From JAWLHK01 sp041690355 [NCBI: bacterium] (lineage in GTDB: Bacteria > J088 > JAWLBW01), in assembly GCA_041690355.1 (NCBI GenBank), contig JAWLHK010000022.1, positions 15,116-79,115 on the forward strand: a stretch of DNA of 64,000 nt, written 5' to 3'. Position 1 is the first letter of the stretch; every line of letters begins with the position of its first letter. The position numbers were made by a program, and so were the translations under genes. The notes beneath the pieces are model-generated. The model saw only the letters and a list, made by a program, of their open reading frames with translations. It made no database searches and was not told the origin of the DNA. Below are positions 36,493 to 44,810 of this stretch, piece after piece.

Positions 36493-36508
36493 GTGAATGC
36501 CTTTCGCT

Positions 36509-37900
36509 TCAGGATTTCTTCTGCCGGTTGCGATAGTCCGGGATGTCCTTCTGCGGAACCCGGGAGACCGCGAGGGCGTCGGGGGGAACGTCGCGGGTGA
36601 CCGTCGTGCCGGCGCCCACGACCGCATTGCGCCCGACGCGCACGGGGGCCACGAGCTGCGTGTCGCTGCCGATGAAGGCGCCGTCTTCGATGACTGTCCG
36701 GTGCTTGTGCACACCGTCGTAATTGCAGGTGATCGTGCCGGCGCCGACGTTCACCTTTTCGCCGATTTCGGCATCCCCCAGGTACGTGAGGTGATTGGCC
36801 TTCGAGCCGCGGCCGATGCGGGTCTTCTTCGTTTCGACGAAGTTGCCCACGTGCACGTCGTCGGCCAGCTCGCTGGCGGGGCGCAGGTGCGCGAGGGGAC
36901 CGATGCTGCAGCCGTTGCCCACGGCCGACTGTTCGAGAACGGAGTGCGCTTTCACGTGCACGTCGTCGGCCAGCGTGCAGTCTTCGATGCGCACGCCCAT
37001 TTCAATGCGGCAGCGCGCGCCGATGCGGGTCGCGCCGGCCAGGTGCGTCATCGGTTCGAGCACGGTGTCGCGGCCGAGGGCCACGTCGGCTTCCACATAG
37101 GTCCGCTGCGGATCGAGCACGGTCACGCCGGCGCGCATGTGCGCCGCGAGAATGCGCTGCTGGAGAATCGCGGCGGCTTCGGCCAGCTGCAGGCGATCGT
37201 TGATGCCGAGAAAGTCGCGGTAGTCGGGGGCCCGGTAGGCGGCGGCCTTCTTCCCCTGTTCCCGCGCGAGCCGCAGGATATCCGTCAGATAGTATTCCCC
37301 CTGCGCGTTATCGGGACGCACGGCGTCGAGCAGGGCGAAGAGGACGCCGATGTCACAGGCGTACAGGCCGGTATTGCACAGGGTGACCTTACGTTCCTCT
37401 TCCGTCGCATCCTTGTGTTCGACGATGCGATCGACGGCGCCGTCGGCCTGCAGCAGAATACGGCCGTAGCCGGTGGGGTCCGGATAGTCGGCGGCGAGCA
37501 CCGTCACGGCCGCCCCGGACGCCGCATGGGTTGCCAGAAAGGCGCGCAGGGTGTCGTCGGTGAGCAGCGGCGTGTCGCCGGTGAGGATGAGCACGGTTCC
37601 GCCGGATGGCAGGGCCTCGCGCGCCGAGAGCACGGCGTGCCCGGTACCCCGCTGCTCGGCCTGGAGCGCGAAGCGTACCTCGGCGCGGCCCGCAAAGGCT
37701 TCGCGCACCCGGTCGGCGCCATGACCGATGACGACCACGGTGGAGGCGGCCCCGAGGCGCTGCACGAGATCGACCGGGTAGCGCAGCATCGGGCGGCCGA
37801 GCACCGGGTGCAGGACCTTGGGCAGGTCCGATTTCATACGGGTGCCCTGGCCGGCCGCCAGGATCAGGGCATGAAAGGGGACGGGAGAAGGCGAAGACAT
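36509..37900 (-). CDS. glmU: Bifunctional UDP-GlcNAc pyrophosphorylase/glucosamine-1-P acetyltransferase
   Basis: 463 residues, typical length. The N-terminal nucleotidyltransferase has LILAAGQGTRM and KSDLPKVLHPVLGRPM; the C-terminal half is a left-handed hexapeptide beta-helix (repeated [LIV]-G-x4 such as IGRGSKANHLTYLGDAEIG). It makes UDP-GlcNAc for peptidoglycan and lipopolysaccharide. Heads the glmU / lipase / Nudix run. Confidence 0.95.
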   Translation of the reverse strand: MSSPSPVPFHALILAAGQGTRMKSDLPKVLHPVLGRPMLRYPVDLVQRLGAASTVVVIGHGADRVREAFAGRAEVRFALQAEQRGTGHAVLSAREALPSGGTVLILTGDTPLLTDDTLRAFLATHAASGAAVTVLAADYPDPTGYGRILLQADGAVDRIVEHKDATEEERKVTLCNTGLYACDIGVLFALLDAVRPDNAQGEYYLTDILRLAREQGKKAAAYRAPDYRDFLGINDRLQLAEAAAILQQRILAAHMRAGVTVLDPQRTYVEADVALGRDTVLEPMTHLAGATRIGARCRIEMGVRIEDCTLADDVHVKAHSVLEQSAVGNGCSIGPLAHLRPASELADDVHVGNFVETKKTRIGRGSKANHLTYLGDAEIGEKVNVGAGTITCNYDGVHKHRTVIEDGAFIGSDTQLVAPVRVGRNAVVGAGTTVTRDVPPDALAVSRVPQKDIPDYRNRQKKS

Positions 37901-38092
37901 GGGGTAAACGGTATCAGATGCGGCAGAACGACGGAAATCCGGAGGGGCCGCCGGCCGGTGCGGTGAAACGGGCCGATTCGGTTCTCCCGGCGAGCCATTC
38001 CTTGTAGCATATCGATGACGCCCTGCGCAAATTTTGCGAGCGCGCCGTGCCGAGGGGCGGGCAGGCTGCCGGGCGCGCTATGACGCGCCGCC

Positions 38093-38121
38093 TTGACGCG
38101 ATGCGTTAAATCGGCTAGACT
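38093..38121 (+). promoter_or_regulatory. Sigma70-type promoter for the two small genes
   Basis: TTGACG (38093-38098), spacer 17, TAGACT (38116-38121), about 72 bases before the first ATG. The TTGAC(G/A)/TAGACT pattern recurs ahead of argH. Confidence 0.65.
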
Positions 38122-38192
38122 TCAGGTATCCACCCCGCCGTTTACGCGCCCGAATCGCGCACACCTGTTCGCAAGGGGGCAGGAGGGTTACC

Positions 38193-38381
38193 ATGACGCT
38201 AGGCATACTTCTTGCTGTTTTTGTCCTCGGGGCCCTTACGGCCCAGCACCTGCTGCTCGGCGGGTCCGACGCCTGCGAACACGAGTTCGTCATGACCGAG
38301 CGGGCCGCTTACTCCGAGTTCAGCCAGGTGAAATATGTATGCGAGAAATGCGGAACGCGCCTGCACGGACAGGCTCCGTGA
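38193..38381 (+). CDS. Small membrane-anchored protein with Cys-His zinc-like motif
   Basis: 62 residues. A single N-terminal membrane anchor (LGILLAVFVLGALTAQHLLL) is followed by ACEHEF and VKYVCEKCGTRLHG, so CxH plus CxxC could bind zinc. GGAGGG lies before the ATG and a clear promoter upstream. Not recognised. The next gene starts 14 bases later and may be coupled. Confidence 0.65.
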   Translation: MTLGILLAVFVLGALTAQHLLLGGSDACEHEFVMTERAAYSEFSQVKYVCEKCGTRLHGQAP

Positions 38382-38395
38382 CGCCGGGGGGATGT

Positions 38396-38674
38396 ATGAA
38401 CGAACCGATGCGTGAGTCGATGACGATGGACAAGCCGAGACAGGTGTTCATCGAGCGCCGCGAAGGGGCCCTGGAGGGTGTTCTCCATGTGGTCGAAGCC
38501 TGCCCCGACCTGATGATCCTGGGCGACGGCGCCGTCGAGGCGCAGACCGTCGACGATGTGTCGCTCGGCCTGCTGCGCGCCAGGCACCCCGTCTGTCAGA
38601 CCTGCCAGGACCTGGAGGTGGCCGCCAGCGCCGATCGCGTTCGCTACCTTCTGGCCAGCCTCACGCGCCGCTGA
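38396..38674 (+). CDS. Small hypothetical protein, coupled to the preceding gene
   Basis: 92 residues. Starts MNEPMRESMTMDKPRQ just after a G-run. No membrane segment. One CxxC in HPVCQTCQDLEVAAS. Begins 14 bases after the small membrane gene and ends before a strong bidirectional hairpin terminator, so the two form a unit. No function assignable. Confidence 0.55.
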   Translation: MNEPMRESMTMDKPRQVFIERREGALEGVLHVVEACPDLMILGDGAVEAQTVDDVSLGLLRARHPVCQTCQDLEVAASADRVRYLLASLTRR

Positions 38675-38727
38675 GCGCAGCCGCGGCTCAGCGGCCGCCC
38701 ACCTGCCGGGCGACGCCGGACTGCCGT

Positions 38728-38754
38728 TTTTTGTCAGCCGCAGCCTGACAAAAA
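38728..38754. terminator. Bidirectional intrinsic terminator
   Basis: TTTTTGTCAG-CCGCAGC-CTGACAAAAA: a perfect 10-base stem with T-runs at both ends, between the converging small-gene unit and glpK. Confidence 0.8.
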
Positions 38755-38812
38755 TTGCGAGGCATTCCTCTGTGATCCCCGTCACACCCGCACGCCGCGC
38801 GGGCTTCCGGGC

Positions 38813-40291
<1,479 letters not shown>

Positions 40292-40321
40292 GCAGAACTC
40301 CGGTGCGGATGCGGAAAAAGG

Positions 40322-40358
40322 CAAAGAAAAAGGGCGGCGGAGTGACCCTCCGCCGCCC
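40322..40358 (-). terminator. Rho-independent terminator of the cold-shock gene
   Basis: Minus strand: 11-base perfect stem GGGCGGCGGAG/CTCCGCCGCCC with loop TGACC, followed by TTTTTCTTT (the A-run at 40322-40331 on the plus strand). Lies 20 bases after the csp stop. Confidence 0.85.
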
Positions 40359-40377
40359 CCCAAGTGCAGGAGAAGAA

Positions 40378-40581
40378 TCAGTTGATGCGGCTTACCCGCT
40401 GTGCCTGAAGCCCCTTGGGCCCCTGGATGATTTCGAATTCGACGGGTTCACCCTGCGTCAGGGTGCGAAAACCGTTTCCATCGATGGCGGAGTAGTGGAC
40501 GAAGACGTCCTGGCCGTCGTCCTGCTCGATGAAACCGTAACCCTTCTCTTTGTTAAACCATTTGACTTTGCCGTTCGCCAT
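40378..40581 (-). CDS. Cold-shock protein (CspA family)
   Basis: 67 residues, full length. [19 protein letters not shown] includes RNP1 (KGYGFIE) and VFVHYSAI is RNP2. It is a single-stranded nucleic-acid chaperone. Own promoter and terminator. The leader is about 50 bases. Confidence 0.95.
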   Translation of the reverse strand: MANGKVKWFNKEKGYGFIEQDDGQDVFVHYSAIDGNGFRTLTQGEPVEFEIIQGPKGLQAQRVSRIN

Positions 40582-40635
40582 ACGAAACACAGTCTCCGTT
40601 CCAGAAGAAAAACGTGGGTCGCGGGAGCGCTCCGG

Positions 40636-40665
40636 GGTATAGAGCCCTCTGGGCCAGCACGGCAA
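40636..40665 (-). promoter_or_regulatory. Sigma70-type promoter for the cold-shock gene
   Basis: Minus strand TTGCCG (40665-40660), spacer 18, TATACC (40641-40636). Confidence 0.5.
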
Positions 40666-40770
40666 CACCATATCACTCCGCCGCAAGCCCGGGCAAGAGG
40701 ATTCGTTGACGCAGCGCGCCGGAGCCGGCGCCCGCCCGGGGGGCCACCGTGCGCTGCAAAGGGAACAAAA

Positions 40771-40799
40771 AAAGCCGCCCCCGGGGAGGGGGCGGCTTT
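40771..40799 (-). terminator. Rho-independent terminator of the atp (Fo) operon
   Basis: Minus strand: 12-base perfect stem AAAGCCGCCCCC/GGGGGCGGCTTT with a short loop, followed by a T-run (the A-run around 40766-40773). Lies 22 bases after the atpE stop. Confidence 0.85.
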
Positions 40800-40821
40800 C
40801 ACCGGAAAACCGGAACCGGCC

Positions 40822-41142
40822 TTAGAACTTGCCGGTCAGAATGATCGCCACGACGAGCGCGTAGATGACCAGCGACTCGATCAGGGCGAGACCGATGATC
40901 ATCGGCGTCGTGATCTTGCCGGCGGCGCCCGGGTTGCGGCCGATGCTGTCGAGGGCGGCCGTCACGGCGCGGCCCTGGCCCAGCGCGCCGCCGATGGCGG
41001 CCAGGCCGATGGCCAGCGCGGCGGCGATGGCGATCCAGCTGGCGTCGGTGGTGCCGGTGGCGGCGACGCCGTCCTGCGCGAACGCAGCCGAGGCCGTCAG
41101 AACGAGCGCCACGGTCGTGGCGATGGTGGTGAGTTTCTTCAT
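40822..41142 (-). CDS. atpE: ATP synthase Fo subunit c, with signal peptide
   Basis: 106 residues. An N-terminal signal peptide (MKKLTTIATTVALVLTASAAFA) is followed by the two-helix hairpin. Helix 1 has IGGALGQGRAVTAALDSIGRNP, helix 2 GLALIESLVIYALV with the ion-binding Glu89. Gln56 in GQGR, Glu89 and Ser90 in ES are the same positions that ligate Na+ in sodium-type c-rings. Strong AAGGAG site. The c-ring rotates during ATP synthesis. Confidence 0.9.
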   Translation of the reverse strand: MKKLTTIATTVALVLTASAAFAQDGVAATGTTDASWIAIAAALAIGLAAIGGALGQGRAVTAALDSIGRNPGAAGKITTPMIIGLALIESLVIYALVVAIILTGKF

Positions 41143-41165
41143 GGGACTACTCCTTCGTATGGGGT

Positions 41166-41182
41166 CGGGGAACAATTCCCCG
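41166..41182. promoter_or_regulatory. Hairpin between atpB and atpE
   Basis: CGGGGAA-caa-TTCCCCG, a perfect 7-base stem, in the short gap before atpE. No T-run, so not a terminator; it might stabilise mRNA or raise atpE expression, which is needed at about 10 copies per complex (inference). Confidence 0.5.
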
Positions 41183-41221
41183 AGACAGAACTTGCGGCAA
41201 TCGTCTATCGGCGGCGACGGC

Positions 41222-41941
41222 TCAGTGGTCGTGCGCCATGGCGCCCGAGATGTACACCATCGAGAGCAGCGAAAAGACGAAGGCCTGAATGAAGCTGATG
41301 AAAATCCCGAGGCCCAGGAAGATGACCGGAATGCCGACTTCCGGAAGGTTCAGGCCCAGGGTGTGCCAGATGTTCGAGAAGATCCCGAGCACGATGTGGT
41401 CGCCGTTGATGTTGCCGTAGAGACGGATGGTCAGCGACAGGGGGCGCACGGCATGCGAGATCATTTCAATCGCGAACATGAGCGGGGCCAGCCAGATGAT
41501 GGGGCCCATGAAGTGCTTGGCGTAGCCGGCGCCGTGCTCCTTGATACCGTAATAGTGGGTCAGGAGAAAGATGATGACGGCGACGGCGATGTTCGTGTTC
41601 ACGTTCTGCGTCGGCGGCAGAAAGCCGGGGATGACGCCGATCAGGTTCGACACGAAGATGAAGATGAAGACCGTGCCGATGACCGGCGTGAACTTGCGCG
41701 CGAGGTGATGGCCCATGGCGTCGGAGACCATGTTGTACAGGGCCTCGGCCGAGAGCTCCATCAGGTTGCGCAGCGTGAGCTTGCCGTCGGGCAGCACGTC
41801 GTCCTTGGCCTTCTTGACCGCGCGCCCGGCCATGACCGAGGCGACGATGAGCAGCAGGGCGACGAAGATCGCGGTCGCGATGTGATCGAGCCGCGGATCG
41901 ATGTGCAGCAGTCCGCCGAACCAGGTGGTAGGGTGTTCCAT
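41222..41941 (-). CDS. atpB: ATP synthase Fo subunit a
   Basis: 239 residues, five or six transmembrane helices. The essential arginine is Arg173 in SLTIRLYGNI. The C-terminal helix pair (ISFIQAFVFSLLSMVYISGAM) fits subunit a. Forms the ion channel with the c ring. Confidence 0.95.
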   Translation of the reverse strand: MEHPTTWFGGLLHIDPRLDHIATAIFVALLLIVASVMAGRAVKKAKDDVLPDGKLTLRNLMELSAEALYNMVSDAMGHHLARKFTPVIGTVFIFIFVSNLIGVIPGFLPPTQNVNTNIAVAVIIFLLTHYYGIKEHGAGYAKHFMGPIIWLAPLMFAIEMISHAVRPLSLTIRLYGNINGDHIVLGIFSNIWHTLGLNLPEVGIPVIFLGLGIFISFIQAFVFSLLSMVYISGAMAHDH

Positions 41942-41953
41942 GTGCGCTAACTC

Positions 41954-42340
41954 CTACGCGTCGGGCAGTCGTTTGCCCGGAAACATCAGTCGAACGAGAG
42001 GCTCGCCCAGAATGCCGGCCGGCATGGCCCCGAGGCCTGCCAGCAGCGAAACGGGGGGAACCCCGAAAACGAACACCAGCGTCGCGAGAACGGCCGCGAG
42101 CGCCGCCAGCTTGAACATGTAGAGCGCGACCACCGCGCCCTTGCCCCGCCCTTCACCGAGCATCCGTTCTACGGTGAAGCGCAGCCAGCGAAAATTCAGA
42201 TACCCGACCACGCCGCCGGTCAGGGTGCCGATGCCCCACCGCACGCCGAGCAGCCACCCGAGCACCGCGGCCGCGACGGCCGAGAGCCCGAGAATGCTCC
42301 ACTGCATGCGATCGAGCTTACCGGTTTCTTCCCTGTCCAC
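41954..42340 (-). CDS. atpI: ATP synthase subunit I
   Basis: 128 residues with four hydrophobic segments (WSILGLSAVAAAVLGWLLG, a second near GGVVGYLNFRW, AVVALYMFKLAALAAVLATL, VFGVPPVSLLAGLG), the AtpI pattern (c-ring assembly helper). GTG start overlapping atpZ; an ATG (MQWSILG) eleven codons in is an alternative that removes the overlap. Confidence 0.75.
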   Translation of the reverse strand: MDREETGKLDRMQWSILGLSAVAAAVLGWLLGVRWGIGTLTGGVVGYLNFRWLRFTVERMLGEGRGKGAVVALYMFKLAALAAVLATLVFVFGVPPVSLLAGLGAMPAGILGEPLVRLMFPGKRLPDA

Positions 42341-42572
42341 TCAGAATCCGCAGCGAGCGCACGAAGGCGGTGAAGCCTCCGACGCTGCCCGCGAGGATGA
42401 ACACCAGCAGCAGCCAGGGTTCGGTCCCGAAAACGTCATCCAGCTTCCAGCCCACCAGCGCGCCGGCCGCGATCATGGCCGTGAGCTGCATGCCTGCCGC
42501 CGCGAGCTCGGTGAGCTGTCTCAACAGCGATTTTTCGTCGCTTGGCGAGGGGTCGGCCGGCACCGGGTTCAC
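42318..42572 (-). CDS. atpZ: AtpZ, ATP synthase-associated membrane protein
   Basis: 84 residues, GTG start. Two transmembrane helices (AAGMQLTAMIAAGALVGWKLD and PWLLLVFILAGSVGGFTAFV) with the GW.LD motif of the AtpZ/AtpI small membrane family, linked in some bacteria to Mg2+/Ca2+ handling. First gene of the Fo operon. Confidence 0.8.
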   Translation of the reverse strand: MNPVPADPSPSDEKSLLRQLTELAAAGMQLTAMIAAGALVGWKLDDVFGTEPWLLLVFILAGSVGGFTAFVRSLRILSGQGRNR

Positions 42573-42625
42573 CGTGAGGTCACCACGTCTGGCAACGCAC
42601 GCGGAGGACCGGAAAGTAAACAGAT

Positions 42626-42655
42626 TTTATACCACGGCGGGACGCGGCGCGTCAA
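42626..42655 (-). promoter_or_regulatory. Sigma70-type promoter of the Fo operon
   Basis: Minus strand TTGACG (42655-42650), spacer 18, TATAAA (42631-42626), with an upstream TGG extended -10. About 54 bases before atpZ. Confidence 0.65.
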
Positions 42656-42680
42656 AGTGAAAACAGTGCCTTCAGGTGGA

Positions 42681-42752
42681 GGGGGAGAGTGGGGGAGTGG
42701 GAGAGGGGGGGATCCGGCAAGGGCCGCGAACGCACGCAGACCTTGCCGATCC
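42681..42752. repeat. G-quadruplex-like block joined to a GGCAAGG/CCTTGCC hairpin, third copy
   Basis: G-tracts of 5, 5, 3 and 7 (42681-42711), then GGATCCGGCAAGG (42710-42722) and, after a loop, CCTTGCCGATCC (42741-42752): a 12-base stem with one bulge. The G-rich part is related to the copies near 7.1 and 28.5 kb. Confidence 0.75.
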
Positions 42753-42765
42753 TTTCCCCGTTCCC

Positions 42766-43737
42766 TCAGTTCCGTATCGCCTCCGAAGCGGCCGCGCGGA
42801 GAGGTGCCGGCCAGCCATGCAGCAGCACGTCGCTGCGCGGGGCTCGCCGCAGCGGGTTCAGGTCGTGTCCCGGAACGACGAGCACGCCGGGATTCGCTTC
42901 CGCAAAGGATACGAGCTGTCCCAGAGAACGCCGGGCCGCCGGGCCGTCCGACGACACGAACGGAAGCCCGATGGAGCGGCTTGCGAGGTTTCCCTCGGTC
43001 CAGGCCGCGTCTCCGCTCAGGAAAACGGGGCCTTCAGGAAGATTGACGAGCACCGAGACGTGCCCCGGCGTATGACCCGGTGTCGAAACCACGAGTACCG
43101 AACCGTCCCCAAGCAGATCGATCGCCGCCGCGAAGGGTCCGAACGCGGGGCGGCCGCTGAAATCGAGCGGTTGCCAGCGGGCGACCGCGTCGTATTCGCC
43201 GGGAACGTAATTGTAATCCGGCGATTCCAGACCGTGGGCGATCTCGCGATCATCAGCCACAATCCGGGCCGACGGGAACTCTTCGACCGCGCCGACGTGC
43301 TCGGGGTGAAAGTGGGAGACGATGACTGAACGGACGCCGTCGGGATCCAGACCCTGGCGGCGCATCTGGCTGCGCACGTCCTGTCCGGGATCCTGCTCCA
43401 TCGGCATGAGGCCCGCCGCGTGAATCCACCCGAGATGATCGCCGGGATCGCGGGCAATGTCCGGGTGGTGGCCGGCCTCGAACAGCAGGTCGCCGAATTG
43501 AGGGTGACGAATCAGGAATGCCGGCTGGTCCATCGCAATCTCCCCTTCGCCACCGGAAAAAACAGACCACCCGGGAATACGCATGCGCCCGGTCTCAAAG
43601 ACCTCCAGGCGCAGATCGGCAACGGGAGCGGTGAGCTGGATGGGGGCAGGGGTTCCTTCATAGGCAATCATGGTGCGGCTGCACCCCCCGCCAAGGGCGC
43701 CGACGAGAAGGGCGAACAGAAAAACGTTGAGCTTCAT
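42766..43737 (-). CDS. Metallo-beta-lactamase-fold lipoprotein
   Basis: 323 residues with lipobox GALGGGCS, so membrane-anchored. The MBL metal site is SHFHPEHVG: a His-x-His-x-Glu-His variant where most enzymes have Asp. Later ligands are TPGHTPGHVS, FLSGDAAW and PGHDLNP. Resembles lactonase-type (N-acyl-homoserine lactone hydrolase-like) MBLs, but function is not proven. Divergent from the MarR gene, with operators over its promoter. Confidence 0.75.
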   Translation of the reverse strand: MKLNVFLFALLVGALGGGCSRTMIAYEGTPAPIQLTAPVADLRLEVFETGRMRIPGWSVFSGGEGEIAMDQPAFLIRHPQFGDLLFEAGHHPDIARDPGDHLGWIHAAGLMPMEQDPGQDVRSQMRRQGLDPDGVRSVIVSHFHPEHVGAVEEFPSARIVADDREIAHGLESPDYNYVPGEYDAVARWQPLDFSGRPAFGPFAAAIDLLGDGSVLVVSTPGHTPGHVSVLVNLPEGPVFLSGDAAWTEGNLASRSIGLPFVSSDGPAARRSLGQLVSFAEANPGVLVVPGHDLNPLRRAPRSDVLLHGWPAPLRAAASEAIRN

Positions 43738-43756
43738 GCGTGTCTCCTTGTGAAGA

Positions 43757-43797
43757 ATCTTGATATCAAGATAAAATGAAAATAGCTTGATGTCAAG
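43757..43797. promoter_or_regulatory. Two palindromic operators in the marR/MBL intergenic region
   Basis: ATCTTGATATCAAGAT (43757-43772) is a perfect 16-base palindrome; CTTGATGTCAAG (43786-43797) is a second near-perfect copy. Centres are 27 bases apart. Both lie on the promoter elements of the divergent genes, so the adjacent MarR protein is the probable ligand. Confidence 0.8.
43768..43796 (-). promoter_or_regulatory. Promoter for the MBL lipoprotein
   Basis: Minus strand TTGACA (43796-43791), spacer 17, TATCTT (43773-43768), each element inside one operator. Confidence 0.7.
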
Positions 43798-43825
43798 AAT
43801 CTTTTCTTCGTGGTATTATCACGGT

Positions 43826-44317
43826 ATGGAAGACATCGACGTGATCCTGGCCGAGTGGCGCCGTGAGCGGCCCGATCTGCCGCTGGGGGGAATGGAGCTT
43901 TTCGGCCTGCTCGGGCGTATCGCCGCCCTTGGGGGCAAAGCGATCGGCGGCGTTTTCGAACACCACGGCCTGAAGACCGGCGAATTCGACGTTCTCGCCG
44001 CTCTCCGCCGCTCAGGAAAGCCCTACAAGCTGACGCCGACCCGGCTTTTCCAGGGCCTCATGCTTTCGTCGGGGGCCATGACGAACCGGCTCGACCGTCT
44101 CGAACAGGCGGGACTCATCCGGCGCGAACCCGACCCCTCGGACCGAAGGGGAACATTGATAGTTCTGACTCCGCAGGGACTGACATTGGTCGAAAAAGCC
44201 GTCCGCGATCACACCGCGAACGAGGAGCGCCTGATCGCATCGCTCTCCGACACGGAGCGACGAAAGCTCTCGGGCCTGCTTCGCAAGCTTCTCGCGGCGC
44301 TCGAAGCGCAGGCCTGA
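43826..44317 (+). CDS. MarR-family transcriptional regulator
   Basis: 163 residues from MEDIDVILAEWRRER. The winged helix is LTPTRLFQGLMLSSGAMTNR and LEQAGLIRREPDPSDRRGT, with the diagnostic DRRG wing. It probably represses the divergent lipoprotein gene and itself through two CTTGA..TCAAG palindromes. Convergent with the small GH15-linked membrane gene. Confidence 0.85.
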   Translation: MEDIDVILAEWRRERPDLPLGGMELFGLLGRIAALGGKAIGGVFEHHGLKTGEFDVLAALRRSGKPYKLTPTRLFQGLMLSSGAMTNRLDRLEQAGLIRREPDPSDRRGTLIVLTPQGLTLVEKAVRDHTANEERLIASLSDTERRKLSGLLRKLLAALEAQA

Positions 44318-44336
44318 GCGCCTTCGGGAAATCCGT

Positions 44337-44810
44337 TTAGAGCGGATAGAACCCGCCGAGAATCGCCCCGTAGACCAGATGCGCCACGTAGGCCGCCAGA
44401 GGGGTCTGAAAGCCGTAGTGCAGCCCGAGAAATCCCGGCGGCTCGAGCTGCCGCATTTCGGTGGGACCCGCATAGGCCCCGGCCATGCGCGGATGAATGG
44501 AGGGGAGGATGGGAAGGCCGGCGACGAGCACGAAGGATGCGTGGACGAAGCCGGTCGCCATCCCGAGCAGCGGCGTTGCCGCTCCCCACGCGTGGAAAGC
44601 GGCGACGTAGAGCAGCGAGAAGAACCAGCCGTTCGCCAGGTGCGCGAAAAAGCCCAGGACGAGCGCGCGGTCGCGGTCGGCCGTCAGCATCGTGCCGAGC
44701 AGGTAGGGAATATTCATCCGCGTGAGGCGCAGCGACTGCGCGCCGGCGAGCAGCGTCGTGAGCACGAGGGTGCCGACGAATCCCCAGAGCAGCCAGGCGC
44801 CGACATTCAT
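44337..44810 (-). CDS. Small membrane protein coupled to GH15 gene
   Basis: 157 residues from MNVGAWLLWGFVGTLVLTTLL. About four helices. The start overlaps the GH15 stop by four bases. I do not recognise the family; SIHPRMAGAYAGPT in a loop and FLGLHYGFQTPLAAYVAHLVYG look conserved. Confidence 0.55.
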   Translation of the reverse strand: MNVGAWLLWGFVGTLVLTTLLAGAQSLRLTRMNIPYLLGTMLTADRDRALVLGFFAHLANGWFFSLLYVAAFHAWGAATPLLGMATGFVHASFVLVAGLPILPSIHPRMAGAYAGPTEMRQLEPPGFLGLHYGFQTPLAAYVAHLVYGAILGGFYPL

